The notes under the pieces were generated by a model. It did no database searches. It saw only the letters and a program-made list of their open reading frames with translations, and was not told where the DNA came from. A stretch of DNA of 64,000 nt from Anastatus disparis (Eukaryota; Arthropoda; Insecta; Hymenoptera; Eupelmidae): the NCBI GenBank assembly GCA_017163975.1, contig JAFFSR010000218.1, forward strand, positions 2,480,001-2,544,000, in the 5' to 3' direction. Positions 24,105 to 37,539 of this stretch are shown here, piece by piece; position 1 is the stretch's first letter; every line of letters begins with the position of its first letter. The position numbers were made by a program, and so were the translations under genes.

Positions 24105-24190
24105 TATTTTTTTTACGTCGCTATATAAAAAAATATCGATAAAATTTAAAAATTATAGGTTTTCAAATTTTTAAATTTTATCGAAATTTT
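24105..24190. repeat. SINE 3' tail relic and adjoining AT inverted repeat
   Basis: TTTTTTTTACGTCGCTATAT at 24109-24126 matches the 3' end of the SINE copy starting at 24271, so it looks like a truncated copy. An inverted repeat follows: ATCGATAAAATTTAAAAAT pairs with ATTTTTAAATTTTATCGA, ending at about 24185. Confidence 0.55.
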
Positions 24191-24270
24191 TTTTTATAAT
24201 ATTTATTTATATTTTATAAAGTTTTTATAAAAATTTCATACAACCTGTTATATTGCAGTTAGTAATATAT

Positions 24271-24475
24271 TTCTTTTTTTTTTACGTCGCTATATTTATG
24301 CAATGCTATTTTTGCTATGCTAATCAGCGACGGAGCTCGTATAAGTGTGTTTGTGAGCAAAGCACATGTAAAGTACAGCGGTGCTTGCATCAATCGGCTT
24401 CCGAGAGCGGGATTTGAACTCGGAACCTCAAGATTACGAATCCAACGCTCTACCGACTGAACCACTAGCCGACTA
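24271..24475 (-). mobile_element. tRNA-derived SINE, family A, full-length copy
   Basis: On the minus strand a tRNA-like head has an A box (TGGTTCAGTCGGTAGAGCG) and a B box (AGTTCAAATCC). A shared body follows, containing GTGCTTTGCTCACAAACACA and TCGCTGATTAGCA, and the copy ends in AGCGACGTAAA plus an A-run. The body and end recur in the other family A copies. Confidence 0.88.
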
Positions 24476-24479
24476 TACA

Positions 24480-27400
24480 TTGAAAAACATTTCGTAATAT
24501 GAGAATATTAAACAATATCGACCAATACATCGCAACGTAATGCAATACGCTTCAATTGAACTTACAAAAAAGACCATATATTTTCTATTTGAATATTTAC
24601 TCAAATTTACCTAACAAAAGAACAATCAAAATTAAAAATTAAAATGATAAAAAAATTGATTAATTAAACCGTAAAAAAAAGAAGGTTTAAGAAAGCATTA
24701 ATTTATTAAAATTCATCGTTACAAATATGTGCTTTAAACATAAAGCGTCATTGAGACCTAACGTGGGTAAAAATTTATAATACACAAAGCAAATGCTTTC
24801 GTATGCAGTCTCTCTTTCTATATACGAGTAAAATCAGTGCTTGATAAAACCTAATCTGATAAATTCTTGATGCTCTCTCTTTCTGTGTGTGAAATCCTGC
24901 TTCCATAGTTTTAAAACACACGCAGAAAAACAAAATTTCAATGTGGAATAAGCGCGCGTCATTATTGTTTATTGCGCGCGTCATGTTATTCGTAACTCTT
25001 TGAAAAACAATGAAAAATGTAATGATCGAAAGTTTAAACAAATAAGTCAATCAAAAAAATATTATTTAAATGAAATTCTATGTGTATAGGTACGCGTTGA
25101 ACTTTCAAACGTAATGTTGATTAGTTTATGCGTATTATATATACACAAGTCAATTGTAATTGTAAATGTTACGTACTTTCACATTATTAAAGTGTTACAT
25201 GTTCTATATATATAGTTAACCCATTGCATTTTCTGCATTGCGGCTGGGTTTTATATCACACCCTCGGCATAATAAATAGATACAGTAATTTAATATTATT
25301 TATTAATAATATTATTTGTCGTGACTTTTTTTATGTTTAATATTTTGTTTTAATTAGTTACTGCTAAACAATGGTTCTGAAAAATAATATTTGCGTTGCG
25401 ATGTTTCTATGAGGTTTCATGTTGTAAGGATTTGTTTGTTTCGTGCTTGAGGAATAATAAAATTTTTATTTTCAAATGCCGTTAAATTTGCATAAAATTT
25501 TCTATAGATATACGTGATGAACTTTGGAAAGCTTTTTATGCTTAAAAATAAGATATTTTCTTTTATAAGAAAGAAAGGTTGATTTTAACTATTGTTTAAA
25601 CAATAATTATGCAATGATAAATAAATAAATGATTTTCATACTAAAATAACATCGAATAGATTTTCTAATTAACCAATTCCTCCAACAGCTTTTAAAATAC
25701 GTTCCAACACGCAGTTCAGAATGAGTCACCTGAACCGCGGGTTAAAACATATCATTCAGGGGACTTGTACTGCAGGAAATATAGTTTTAGTAGCATTTAA
25801 ATGTATACAGCGATATATATCGAATAATTTCATGAAAATTATTTTCATTTTAATAAAACGAAGCTAGCTTAGACTAATATAACAAAATTAAACGTAATAT
25901 TATGTAAAATATAATAAATTTTGCCCATAAAAAGTCAACAGTTTCGAATAAAGAATGAAAACATGTTACAAACAACAAAACTCATCCATGATGTAATTGA
26001 TCGAGTTTCGACGAATTGTAACGTACAAAATTAACTTTTTAGATTAGCATCTTTAGTATTTTACTAAAATTTGGAAAATTACAAAGCTTTTAGAGCTTAT
26101 TCTATGAAGCTTTTAGTCATTCAGTCATTTCAAGATTTAATCATATTCAAAGCTTTTACATATGAATATCTCTATCATTATTTCACATATAACTAAATTT
26201 TCAATTTGATAAATCAATCGTAAGAAAAAAGTTATAACAATTATACAATCAAACCAAGCAAATAATAACAATTAAAAATTTACAATTTTACGTAACAACT
26301 TCATTTTCGTTAACCCCTTCATCAAATTATTCTACTTTATAATATTTTTCAGTCAAATAAATTTGATTGCAAAAGAATTTTTTTTTAACTAATCGACAAT
26401 TAATCACATGAATTGCAAGTCACTGCATGGACATGCAGCGCCACAGCGTATTACATTTCCTGATGTTTCGTTTGGCATACAATACCAATAGCACATTTGA
26501 TCAGATATAAATCAATCGTAGCTTTTTTTTTTATTCGCACGAAATAACTCTATTTTCGTTAGACGAGATCGAGCGTTGTACGGATTTATTATAACTTGCA
26601 TGTTAATTGGAACAAATATGAAATGAATTGTTTTGTTTAACAATTTGTTTTCACAAAAAATATATATTTTTATGCATTTACAACTGTATAATGTTAATTA
26701 CAGAAGAAAATGTATTTGCATGTATATTTTCACAGCTGTATAATGTTGATGTTGCAAGCTTGAACAAAAAACTACAATAGTTTCTTTACTTTTTATATCA
26801 CATGAATATCATTAATATTTAATGCAATGGCGATTGTTATTGTGTTGAAATTTTATTTTTCTAATTATTGATTTGAATATTTTAATAGCTATCGAGCCAC
26901 GTGTGGTCAATACTTATTAAAATGTAATATATTTAATATGCCGACCATTCTTAACTTTTCTTTTCGAAGTTACTATTTTTTATAATTGAGCTTAATATAG
27001 AAAAATTGATGATTTTATTATAAGCTGGAATCAATTAAAAGCTTTTAATTTAATTTGTTTGACAATCAATACAAGAAAATTTACTTTAGATTATAAATGT
27101 TAATGTTTATTAAGAAAATTAATAATTTTCAAGCAAAAATTTTACATTAAAGCATAAAAGGAGACGTTTTTATGCACGTTTGCTTCAATACAAAAATACC
27201 TTTTTTTACCAGCATTTTAAAAGTTTATGCATCATATCGAGTTACACTTATTGATTGTCCAGGAATGTCCCACTCTAAACGTAAAGAAATAACGATTTCT
27301 TGTTTTACTGTCCAAAGAAATTTTTTTCCACGCGTCAGTGTTTATTATCGTTTTTTTTTTAATTCAATTTATTTATCGATTCCCTTAAAACGAGTTTTTT

Positions 27401-29430
27401 TCTACGTTTTATATTTTAAATTAGTATTTTTTATTTTTTTTTTTGTAAAAAAAAAATCAATTATTTAAATTTAATCATTTTTAGCGAAGTGAATAAATAA
27501 AGTTTCGTAAACGAAGTAAATTTTTATAGAAAATTTAAAGATTACCCAGTTTTTTTTAATTAAATTTCAAACTACCCTTGGAAACTATAAAAGGAAATTT
27601 TTATCATCAATTGTTTTAACCGAAGTAAAGTTTTTATCGTGAAATTACTTTCTTTATTAAGCTTTTACTCGTGTAAACCGTCGAACAAGTAAATTGAAAC
27701 TATCAAGGAGAGGGTATCGATTTTTGAAATAAAGTATTTTATGGTTGAAGTATTTGGAAATTTTGATGAGCGTACATAGAAAATTTAGGTTAATAGTGAA
27801 GAAAATTTTAAAAATTATTAGCTTAAAAATGCTCGAGCTTACGAAGACTACGAGTTATTGGATTATGTAATATCGTGAAGTATGAGTGACTTGGTAATTC
27901 TATTAAACATCAACTTATGTTTTACAAAAAACTTCAGCATGAATATTATTTTAAATAAAAGAAATGTTTATTATTTCAATAAATATTATAAAAATGTTAA
28001 GATCATAATCAAAATTTTATCAAAAAAGCAATAATGTCAAACTATTCAGACAAGATCTTTATAATACTACTTGAAAATTTACTCATTCCTTTATGTATAT
28101 TTTTTACATCATTAATTAAACAATATTTTTAAATCTTCATATTATTAGTATTTGTATCAAGGCTGTTTTCAAAAATCCTAAAAAATATTCGAAATTTAAA
28201 AGACAATCAGGACAATTTCATTAAACTGAAGTATAAAGTACGAGAATTATGAGTGAACGCATAGAAGCCCTATGCGCGTAAGATCTTACGTGATTACAAG
28301 GCACAGTAAATGACACGTATACAAAAACAAAGAGAAGACCTCTACTGATATTTTTCTCTCTTTTTGTTTAATGTATGATTCGAGCAATTTTTAGAGAAAA
28401 TAAGATAGTAAGGTTCAACATTTTTTTTATCTTAATTTAGGTCATTTTAATCTCTGTACGAATAATTAAATTCTAAAGAATTGAACTATGGTATTTATTT
28501 AAACGATAAGAGAGAAACGAATTTTCTTTAATGATGTCAATTTCGTGAATGTATTTTTAATAAATTTAGTAAATATGTTTAATAAATTTTTAGTTTATAT
28601 GTATAATAGGGATATGTCTCTATTCAATTATTTAACAAATGATAAATTCTTTTTGAAATTACAGAAAACTCTATTACACAAAGATATAATTCTTTCATTA
28701 TCAGCATGTGATTCGAGTGTTATTAGATAAGAAGCTGAATATTTGAACAATTTTCCTAAACTTAAATGATTATTAGGCCGCTAGTTCTTTAGATTATACT
28801 TTTTTTGTTTAGCAAATTTATTGAAAAATTTGAAATTATTATCCAAACTTAAAGTTTCTGTTTAATAGTAACTAAATATTTTTACTTGAATATTTTCATT
28901 ACAATCAATTATGATAGCCAAATATTGAAAAAACAGTATTAAAATATTTATAAACTTCGAAAAATGCGTAACGTTAAATAATTTTATTGAGAATACGTCT
29001 ATTTAATATAAAACTCGTTTCACAAAGGTTTCGGTTTTAAAGTTTCAGTAGTTAAAGTAACTGTACTCTCTACGGTATTACAATTTAAGGGTTGCCCTAT
29101 ATACTCTTTCACTGTGAAAAATGACTTTCAATGCTCACGAGGCAACGATTTTTCGATGGAACATTTTGTAAAATGGGATAATATTATTGTTAAGGATATT
29201 ATATTGATTTTAAATGTTAAGTAATGGTAAATATTGCACAATAAAAATATCTTAATACATAATTTTTTTTAAGAATTGTGAAATTTTACGAGCATTACTG
29301 TTTGCAATAGTTTATAAAATTTAAATAGGTAGTCCTTTTAAAGTACTGAAAAATACGAATTTACTTTAAATGTAATATTGAAAAATATAAAAATTATTTA
29401 AGTTTACATCTAGAATTGTTTTTATGCAGC
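24480..29430. other. AT-rich intergenic stretch, no gene seen
   Basis: The only structured part is 24800-25000, with CT-rich tracts and a direct repeat of GCGCGCGTCAT (near 24953 and 24975). The open frame at 27172-27468 is T-rich and has no recognisable protein features. Confidence 0.5.
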
Positions 29431-29433
29431 TGT

Positions 29434-29613
29434 TACACTGTTAAAAAAAATTTAATTTGGCTTTCAGTACATTTATGAAATTTCTATTTTTATTTGAAAT
29501 TTCATGCGATTGTAAAGTAAAATTACGGTAAAATTATTAATTTTCATGTGCACGCTTGAAGCAAGCTTCCAATTCTGCTTTAAATTTTTCATGTTTTTTT
29601 TTTTAACAGTGTA
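29434..29613. mobile_element. TA-flanked 180-bp MITE
   Basis: CACTGTTAAAAAAAA at the left end is mirrored by TTTTTTTTAACAGTG at the right, each flanked by TA. The interior is AT-rich and noncoding. This fits a Tc1/mariner-type nonautonomous element. Confidence 0.7.
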
Positions 29614-30069
29614 CGTTTAAAATCTCTCAAAATTATATTCATTATTTCGACATGTTAGATTTCTTTAACGTTTTTTTATTTATTATTGTAAATTTTTGAG
29701 TATGTTGTAAATCTATGTATCGCAGGTACGATTATTTTTCTGTACTTTTAAATGTTACATTCGTGATAAATTTTTATTTTTCAGTACTTGGAAAGGACTA
29801 ACTATAGTGGAGTCGAGACATCCTTTCGCATTCAAAAAAACTATTACAAATAATAATATCAAATTTTTCAAATTCTCAACTAAATCTTGTAACCGCTTGT
29901 CGAATCACTTTGAATAATAAAATTTTTTCATATGATATAGAAGTATCATTTCAACAATTAATTTTCAGCCTTAATTAGCTTTATTTCATCAGGTTATAAC
30001 CTTATAAGCAAGCGTTAACTTTTGTATATATCAAATAACGGTTAAAATCTTCATTAAGGATTATACACG

Positions 30070-30120
30070 CAGCGCAGAAGCGCGAGGGAGAGAGAGAGAA
30101 GAGAGAGAGAGAGAGGAAAT
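30070..30120. repeat. (GA)n microsatellite
   Basis: Interrupted GAGAGA run next to a small GCGC-rich patch (CAGCGCAGAAGCGCGAGG). It is an isolated simple repeat and no gene is attached. Confidence 0.85.
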
Positions 30121-31779
30121 AAAAAAGACGAACGAGATGAATGGATCTTGTTGGAGACCAGAAACTATTATAAGAACACCTATTTTTAAATAAGTACACA
30201 TAGTAGACACATCAGTATTTGTGTCCTTGTTTTTAAAACTCTTTTTCTGCTGACATTATTTTTTTTATTTTTCTCAATCTTTTATTTTATTTTGGTTGAA
30301 AAGTAAAAGTAAATGGTTTAAAATGGTTAAATTTGGAATGATGGTGTGCATTAATTAATATGTTAAATGAGGTTGGTATGAAAATATATTCATAATGAAA
30401 TTTTGCATTTTGATAATATTAACTTATGTTGAAATCAAATGGATAAAATAAAATTTAAATTTTTAGTTTAATTTAAATAGTAATGAAAATTTAAGTATAG
30501 ATAATAAATGTTTGACAGATTTAGGTGGTATAAGTAATTATTCCAAGCTATTTTTTTAAAACAAAAAATCTGAACCTCATTCAATTATTGAAAATTGCCA
30601 TCATTTAAACAATATCTATGATTTTATAAATATTTTTTTTCTACGAATTACACTTTTGTAAAAAAAAAGTGAACGAAAAAATCTAAATTCGTTGCAAACG
30701 TATAATTTAGTTTTATTATAAATTTTTTATACTACTGGACACTGTATTGCTGCTCTTGAGTTTTTGCTTCACTTGAAATTATCATAAATTTGCTTCATCA
30801 TTTAAATTAATAAAAATTTTTTGTAAACGATGGCTTCTATTATAAAAAAGGAATATTTAATACAATAAACTTTTGTTCTGAAGAAAAACAAATTCATTTT
30901 TGTATTTAACATCGAACAAGCAAAAATTTTTTTAAAAAAAGTATTAAAATTCTGTGGTTCACAGTGTTATATAAAAACAAAATTTACTTTGACGATTATA
31001 ACGTATAATAACCTTGAGTTGTTTTCTTTTTCTCTTATATCAAGCTCAAAATCTTATACGTTTAAATGTAGGTTGCAATAATGACACGCAATCGTTTGAT
31101 TCTAAATGTAAAGTTTATTTGTCCATTAATATTGATTTGAATCCACCAAATTCTTATTCTTTTTTTATTTCGATATTTGGTACGAAAAAAGCATGTTTAT
31201 TTCAATTTTTACTTTCAAAAAAGCTATATTTTAATTCAGAGCTAGGGAAGTATTTGTCCAAAAAATTTTTCGAATACCTTTTTTGACGTATCAGACAAAT
31301 ATCACATATTTTCAGATTATCAATTTCATTAAAACTGCGAGAGATGTTTTCTTACATAAAAATAGAAAAGAATTTAAAGTTTCATATGCCAAAGCTCAAT
31401 AGATTCAGAGCTAGATCACATATACGCAATAATTTTATGAAACATAATGAAAATTATCAATGTTTGATAGGATCGTAGATGAGCATGTATTTGTCTTATA
31501 CAACGCATCAAAATGATACTTAAAGATTAAGAAAAAATCTTTAATTTAAGCTTTATTACATAAAAAATATTAATTTGTCATAAAGTTATCTAAAATCAAA
31601 AATTAAAATTAAAATTATATTAAAAATTATAGCCCATGCAATAACTGACACTTTTCACATAGCATCTTTCACAGTCTCAAAGAAATCGGTGATTCGGAGT
31701 TATGATACTCTCCTAGTTAGATTGTCATTGTTCAAATTAATTAATTTTCAATTATACCGACTTAAATATACATAATGTG

Positions 31780-31995
31780 CGAATTTTGAAAAATGTTTTT
31801 AGAAAAAAAGCATTTTCAAATACTTTTTCAAATTAACTTTATGTTAATTAACTTCCACTTCATATTTTTTCCATTTATTTTTAAGTATTTAATTAAAAAA
31901 AAAAAGATAAGATTAACATAAAGGAACTTAATGCGAGAAATTATTTGAAAAAAGTATTAAAGAGTACTTTTTTGAATACTTTTTCAAAATTCATA
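31780..31995. repeat. Imperfect inverted repeat, possible old MITE
   Basis: GAATTTTGAAAAATG near 31785 and CAAATACTTTTTCAAATT near 31820 are mirrored by TTTGAATACTTTTTCAAAATTC near 31970. Inner arms with CTTTATGTTAAT / ATTAACATAAAG are also complementary. The arms are AT-rich and diverged. Confidence 0.5.
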
Positions 31996-32280
31996 TATGA
32001 TTTATTTTTTTAATATTAAAGTTCGTGTAACTGAAGATTTTTATTTGAATAATAAGAGACAAAATAAAAAAATTATTCGAAAAATTTTGCGGATGAATAC
32101 AGCTGTTTTAATTCTTTAAAAAAATTGTTTCGTAGGATATCTAAAATTAAGAATTGTATTAAAACTTAGTAAAGAGCTTTCACACATAATATTGAATTAC
32201 CTCAAGAATATTTATAAATAAAACAAAAAATTTTTGTTTAAAAAAAAAAAAATCTTTGTTTTTTCATATAACAAAGTAAA

Positions 32281-32480
32281 AGGTTTTTTTTATTTAACGT
32301 CGCTGTATTTATGCTATTATTTTGATGCTAATTAGCGACGGAGATCATTAATGTGTTTGTGAACAAAGCACATGTAAAATACAGTGGTGCTAGTATCATT
32401 CAGCCGAGACCGGGAATCGAACTCGAGTCCTCGAGATAACGAGTCCATCGCTCTATTGAATGAGCCATTGAAGACCTCTT
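32281..32480 (-). mobile_element. tRNA-derived SINE, family A
   Basis: A minus-strand copy with B box GAGTTCGATTCCC, body word GTGCTTTGTTCACAAACACA and end word AGCGACGTTAAA followed by an A-rich tail. The A box is partly decayed (TGGCTCATTCAATAGAGCG). Confidence 0.87.
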
Positions 32481-32925
32481 AAGTCCCACTTCTAAGCTTT
32501 TTGTTTAAAAGTTATAAATATTTATTTCAATCAGATCATTAATGATAAAAATTAATTTAAAAAATTCTCAAATAATCCACAATCTGTTTAATACGTACAT
32601 TTATTTACAGAGCTAGCTGATAATTAAAAATATAAAAAAGCATGAAATTTCACTAAAATATTTTTCAAAAAATCAATTCGATGCCATCCAACGTTCCGAA
32701 GTCTTTCTTAATTTGTTATCAATCTAATAGCATTGGGGTGTAAGTAGTAAGGATCATCCTTAAATGGTTATGTATTGTTATGATTCTAATAGAACAGTAT
32801 GAAAATTAGAAGAATGAATATATAAAAACCAATATTCTAAATGTATAAAACATCTCATTGTTTATGAAATATCAATTAAAACATGTAATTTTTACAATAT
32901 TAAAATTCTAGGATTTTTTTTATTA

Positions 32926-33396
32926 GAATCCAGCTGTTGTAATTTGCATTTTTAACAAAGAAATTGAATATTTATTAAATTAAAAAAATTATTTTGCCGT
33001 ATATTTTTAACTGATAAAAAAAGGTCATATGGAGGATTATCCAACAATTTTAAAATAAGATTTAAAAACTTCGGAAATTTCAGTATAGATAGTTAGGTAC
33101 AGATCATATACTTGTTCACACCCCTTAAAATTGCACGAATCAATCATAATTTGGATTAATTGAGTTTGATAAAAACAATATATCAAAACTAAATATTGAT
33201 TTTTTAATAAAAATCTATTCATTTTCTCAATGATTAATGTGAAAATAAATAGGAATCTCCCTATAATTATGAAACAGTTGATTAATTTTATCATAGTAAC
33301 TTTGTCATACTTTACAAGAAGATCAAAAAACTTTGATATGTACATTTGTAAGTGAAAAATATTTTTAAGGGGTGAAAAAGTTTTTCGCCCAGCCAA
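32926..33396 (-). pseudogene. Possible decayed gustatory-receptor-like C-terminal part
   Basis: The frame 33396-33037 gives two hydrophobic helices. The first is INCFIIIGRFLFIFTLII and the second LVLIYCFYQTQLIQIMI, followed by DSCNFKGCEQ. The layout resembles the penultimate membrane segments of insect gustatory receptors, including a Cys and an acidic residue after the helix. About 70 nt further on, YSISLLKMQITTAGF (32970-32926) resembles the start of the last receptor exon but runs into a stop. No splice sites are clear and no TYhhhhhQF motif follows. This is weak, pattern-level evidence. Confidence 0.3.
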
Positions 33397-33629
33397 AATT
33401 GAAATTAAATTATGTGATATTGTAACACTCTTCGTAATAATATTTTGAGGAAAAAATTAATTTTATAAGCACTAGAAAAATCCGAGACAATCATTTTCCA
33501 CATTAAAAATAAGAAAATCAATACTACTTTTTCTTCAATTATAAACATACGTGATATATCATTAAAAAAAAGTATATGTATATGCAACCAGTCGAAAAAT
33601 TAAAGTTTTAATTATTAATTAATTATTTA

Positions 33630-33690
33630 TCACCCTACAAATAACCAGTATGACACCATATGGCGTCACTTTTAGAATCGTAGGGGTAAA
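33630..33690. repeat. Short palindromic site with CCATATGG core
   Basis: GACACCATATGGCGTC is a near-perfect palindrome, enclosed by the complementary words CACCCTAC and GTAGGGGT. The word GACACCATATGGC recurs near 44251. The meaning is unknown. Confidence 0.45.
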
Positions 33691-34163
33691 ATGTAAGGGT
33701 GAAATGAAAATCTTTGAAATTTTGTCATTCGATATTTCGTCCCACACTGAAGGATCAGAGAGCGAAAATACAAGGGCTTTTTACTCTTTTAACAAAATAA
33801 TGTGAATTAAGCAACATCTAACAATAAAACAAGATTTATGAATGGTTAATTAATTGTCCTTTTTATGTAATAATATTATTTTTCTTGTTTGATGATTGTA
33901 ACTTTGCACTTTTTTTAGATATTGAGATAAGAAACCCTTAAGCTCATTTCACTGGAAATCACGAACTTACTACGTTATAAAATACACCTGATTTTAGTAA
34001 TTTTCTAGTATAATTCATTGAAATAAACGACCCTATTAGTAATACAGACAAAGTACTAATGAATGATTTTACTAAAGTTTGTATTATCCTAACGGTATAT
34101 TCTGTATGTTACAAAACTTTATCTCAAGAGAATGTTGTATAATGTTAATATGCTAATTAATAG

Positions 34164-34164
34164 C

Positions 34165-34195
<31 letters not shown>

Positions 34196-34197
34196 TC
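34164..34197. repeat. (TTTA)n microsatellite
   Basis: About eight perfect TTTA units. It is a simple repeat. Confidence 0.92.
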
Positions 34198-34655
34198 AAC
34201 TAACCGAAAATGCCCTTGGTAGCTCCATTTATCGTACCAATATTTCTGAAATCGAACCATTCATCATTTTCATTAAAAAGTATTGATAATCTATAAACAG
34301 GCAAATGAAAAACAATATCACTTTTATAATTTGAAATAAGAAAATAAGTATTTCTATTTCTTACATCTCAACGTAAACTATTAAAACGAAAACGCGATAT
34401 TAATGAATTGAAATAAATAATTCCATTTAAAATTGTATAAGCAAATAACAAATCACTTCTCTTTCTTTATGATTCCAAAAAAGGAGCACCCAAAAAAAGG
34501 TTGTAGATGAATGGTTATGTTCCACAAATTTCATAAATAATGTTAAATTAAATTTTAAAAAGCATTATTTATTCTTTGTACACTATTGTAAAGGATAAAA
34601 AATTCTTTGGAATAATAGATTTGATTAGGAGATTTAAATAAAATAGACGAAAAGA

Positions 34656-34852
34656 GAGGTCATCAGTGGCTCAGTCGGTAGAGCGACGGATTCATAAACT
34701 CGAGGACTCGAGTTCGAATCCCACTCTCGGCGACCGATTGATACAAGCACCACTGTAGATTATACGTGCTTTGTCTACAAACACACTGGAAAACCTCCAT
34801 CGCTAATTAGCAATGCAATGATAGCATCAATACAACGATGTTAAAAAAAAAG
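34656..34852 (+). mobile_element. tRNA-derived SINE, family A
   Basis: The plus-strand head has TGGCTCAGTCGGTAGAGCGA (A box) and GAGTTCGAATCCC (B box). The body contains GTGCTTTGTCTACAAACACA and TCGCTAATTAGCA, and the copy ends in ACGATGTTAAAAAAAAA. It lies about 540 bp before another copy in the same orientation. Confidence 0.9.
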
Positions 34853-35386
34853 TTTAAGTAACTATAACAGATTTTTAAGTATTTTTAAGTATTTTTTTTT
34901 TTTTTTTTTCAAGGAATAATCGTTTTCAAGATAAAGTCATTTCTATATACTTCTAACATAAAAAAATCATGTTACTTTTCATAATAAGTTTAATTGTTAA
35001 TAAATAAGTTGTTTTTTATTTTTGAAAATTAAAAAATTTTTTTTTTCATCATATTAATAAAAATCTTTAAAGACAATTAACCATGTATGGCTCAATACCC
35101 AGACCCTCTCCTTATAAGCTTTTACGTTGGGTATTCAATTTCTTATATGTACTAAACGATCAAATTTAATGATTATTTCACCAATTCATTTCAAGGGGAT
35201 GCAGAAAATATGGTCAAGGAAAAAACGTAATGATTAAAGATATTTCGCCAACACTTATTATATTTTACTACTTGTTTATTTGACTTTATTAAAAGCAGTG
35301 AAAATTTCTAATTATTTGGAATTTTTTAGTTTAAAATAGTCATTTCTTGAGAAAATTTACATTCACGTTAATAATTTGGTTGAGAA

Positions 35387-35580
35387 TAGGTCTTCAGTGG
35401 CTCACTCGGTATGAGCGATGGATTTGTAATCTCGAGATTCCGAGTTCGAATCCCGCTCTCAGCCAATTCATACAAGCACCACTGAACTTTACACGTGCTT
35501 TGTTCACAAACACACTGTAAACCTCCGTCGCTAATATCACAATGATAGCATGAATGCAGCGACGTTAAATTTAAAAAAAT
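35387..35580 (+). mobile_element. tRNA-derived SINE, family A
   Basis: The plus-strand head has TGGCTCACTCGGTATGAGCG and GAGTTCGAATCCC. The body word GTGCTTTGTTCACAAACACA is intact, and the end is AGCGACGTTAAA plus an A-rich tail. The inserted T in the A-box region shows it cannot act as a tRNA. Confidence 0.9.
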
Positions 35581-35823
35581 TTCAATTGTTTCAATAAAAA
35601 TATTAGCTATTATTTTTAAATGAATAATTATTCAATAAAAATTTTTTATTTAATATTAGTTTATATATAATATTCATTTCATGTTTAAATTTTTTACTTT
35701 ATCACTTAATCGGTTTATGAAATTATTGAATTTCAAGACTAGACCAATTTTTTTAGTTAAAAAATTTCTTTATAATACAAAAATAAAATAATCAAAAATT
35801 TATTTAAACCTATAGTCAAGCGA

Positions 35824-36027
35824 TTAAAGAGAACTGCTTGAAAATTCTAAAATCAACAATGAATTATCAAAATTAAGGAAATGTTGTTTCAATCGCATGT
35901 TAGTTTCGTATAGATTGTATATCAGACCGCTACGTGTTACGAATGACATCATGGAGTCAATTACCGTTTGACATCTACTTCTGACATTGAAAATTATTAG
36001 CAATAAAATTATCAAATTTATAGAGAA
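35824..36027 (-). pseudogene. Possible receptor-like membrane-segment fragment, copy 2
   Basis: The frame reads INLIILLLIIFNVRSRCQTV, then IDSMMSF, a membrane helix followed by a charged segment. It parallels the fragment at 36244-36492, which also has LIIFNVR followed by IDK. The two may be tandem copies of one exon of a decayed chemoreceptor. Similarity is judged by eye only. Confidence 0.25.
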
Positions 36028-36243
36028 CTTTTTCTATAGAATATCTAATAAATCTTATGGATAAACAACCAAATCTATTTACATTTTACAAAAAATTTTG
36101 ATAAAAAATGAGGTTTAACTTTTTGATATCTCAACTATGATTTTGTAAAGTAAGGCATTTATAAAGATTTTCTTGTTTCACGTTGGGCATCAAAGGGGAC
36201 AAATATAATCAAAACTCCCTTCAGTTAAAAGCTTTTTAATTTT

Positions 36244-36492
36244 TTATTTAATTATTATGAAAGAAAATATTGAAACTTGTATATATGATAGGACTAGATA
36301 TTTGGACGTGTTTTTAAAAAGGCAAACCTGTATTATATTAACGAAAATAAGTCGTAAGGATATTTTAGCCTGAAGAGCTTTACTAGTGGTTTTATTACAT
36401 TTATGAAAGATAGTTATTTTATCAATCATTTCATTAAATTTTTCAACCTTACGCACATTAAAAATGATCAAAATCAACAGCCATAGTACTTA
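36244..36492 (-). pseudogene. Possible receptor-like membrane-segment fragment, copy 1
   Basis: The frame reads VLWLLILIIFNVRKVEKFNE and then MIDKITIFHK, followed by a second hydrophobic stretch (SLRLIFVNIIQVCLF). A helix followed by a Lys/Glu-rich segment is typical of insect gustatory and odorant receptor intracellular loops. A stop codon precedes it directly and no start is visible. Confidence 0.25.
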
Positions 36493-37539
36493 GTTTAATT
36501 TTTACAATAAAATATTCAATAATCCGAACTCTTTTGCTTAATTTTTCGATTGCTATTTTTATTGAATTGAATCTAAATTTAATTAAATAGTAATTATGCA
36601 TTCACGCAAGTATAAACTTCTTTCAATAGTTATTAATGTTTTTAAATTATTATAAAAATTGTTATAAGCTCACGGTTTGTTAATTTTCAATAATAATCAA
36701 TTTGATGGTATTTTACTTATCGTCATAATTTAATAGTTATATATTTTTTTATTAAAAAGAAATTTAATCAATAAATTTTAATAAAATAAAAAATAATTTC
36801 CGGTTTTAAGGAGGGGTAGTTGCTTGTATTTCATTCAATAATCTTATAAATTTATAAAAAGTTACTTTGAAAAACAACAATATTATGAGCTCAGAAACAC
36901 GTTAATTACAATAAACTTTTAGTCATTTCTTAAAATAAAAAAATACATTCAAGACGTGCCAGGTTTGCATTTTTTTAAACGAAAGTTTTGATCACCTTAA
37001 ACTTAAAGAGCTTTAAAGTTATAATCTGCAACAAAAGATCACCAAAAATTAATATTTCAATTATACCAAACTAAAACCTGCAGTAATCTCAAGAGTCTCT
37101 AAAAAAGCCTTTGTATCATCATATCCATTCGCAAGTGTAACATTATACGAAAAAAAGTGGAATTTCAATTCTGAGAAATCAACGCGAAGAAGAAAAAAAC
37201 GTAAAAGTGAAAGAATTCTTAGATAACTTGTTATCAATCCCTTCGACGCTTAAGTGACGTAAAACTACTTTAACGCTTCGAGTGTCTAAAGAAACAGCCA
37301 ATACGTAAACCTAAATAAGAAGAGCGTGATTTTCATTTATATCCCCTTGGAAATAATCCAATCTAAATTCCCAAAGAAATAGTAAAAATCTGAAGAGGGA
37401 ATCGCTTCTGAAAACTCAATAGTAATTAATTGGCGATATGGTTTTGAAAAAGCTGTTAGATAAACATATTGTTAAAAAGAAACTTTGAGCGTAAAAGCTA
37501 AAAGGAGGTGATTTCTTTGATATTTTCTTACTACGGATA

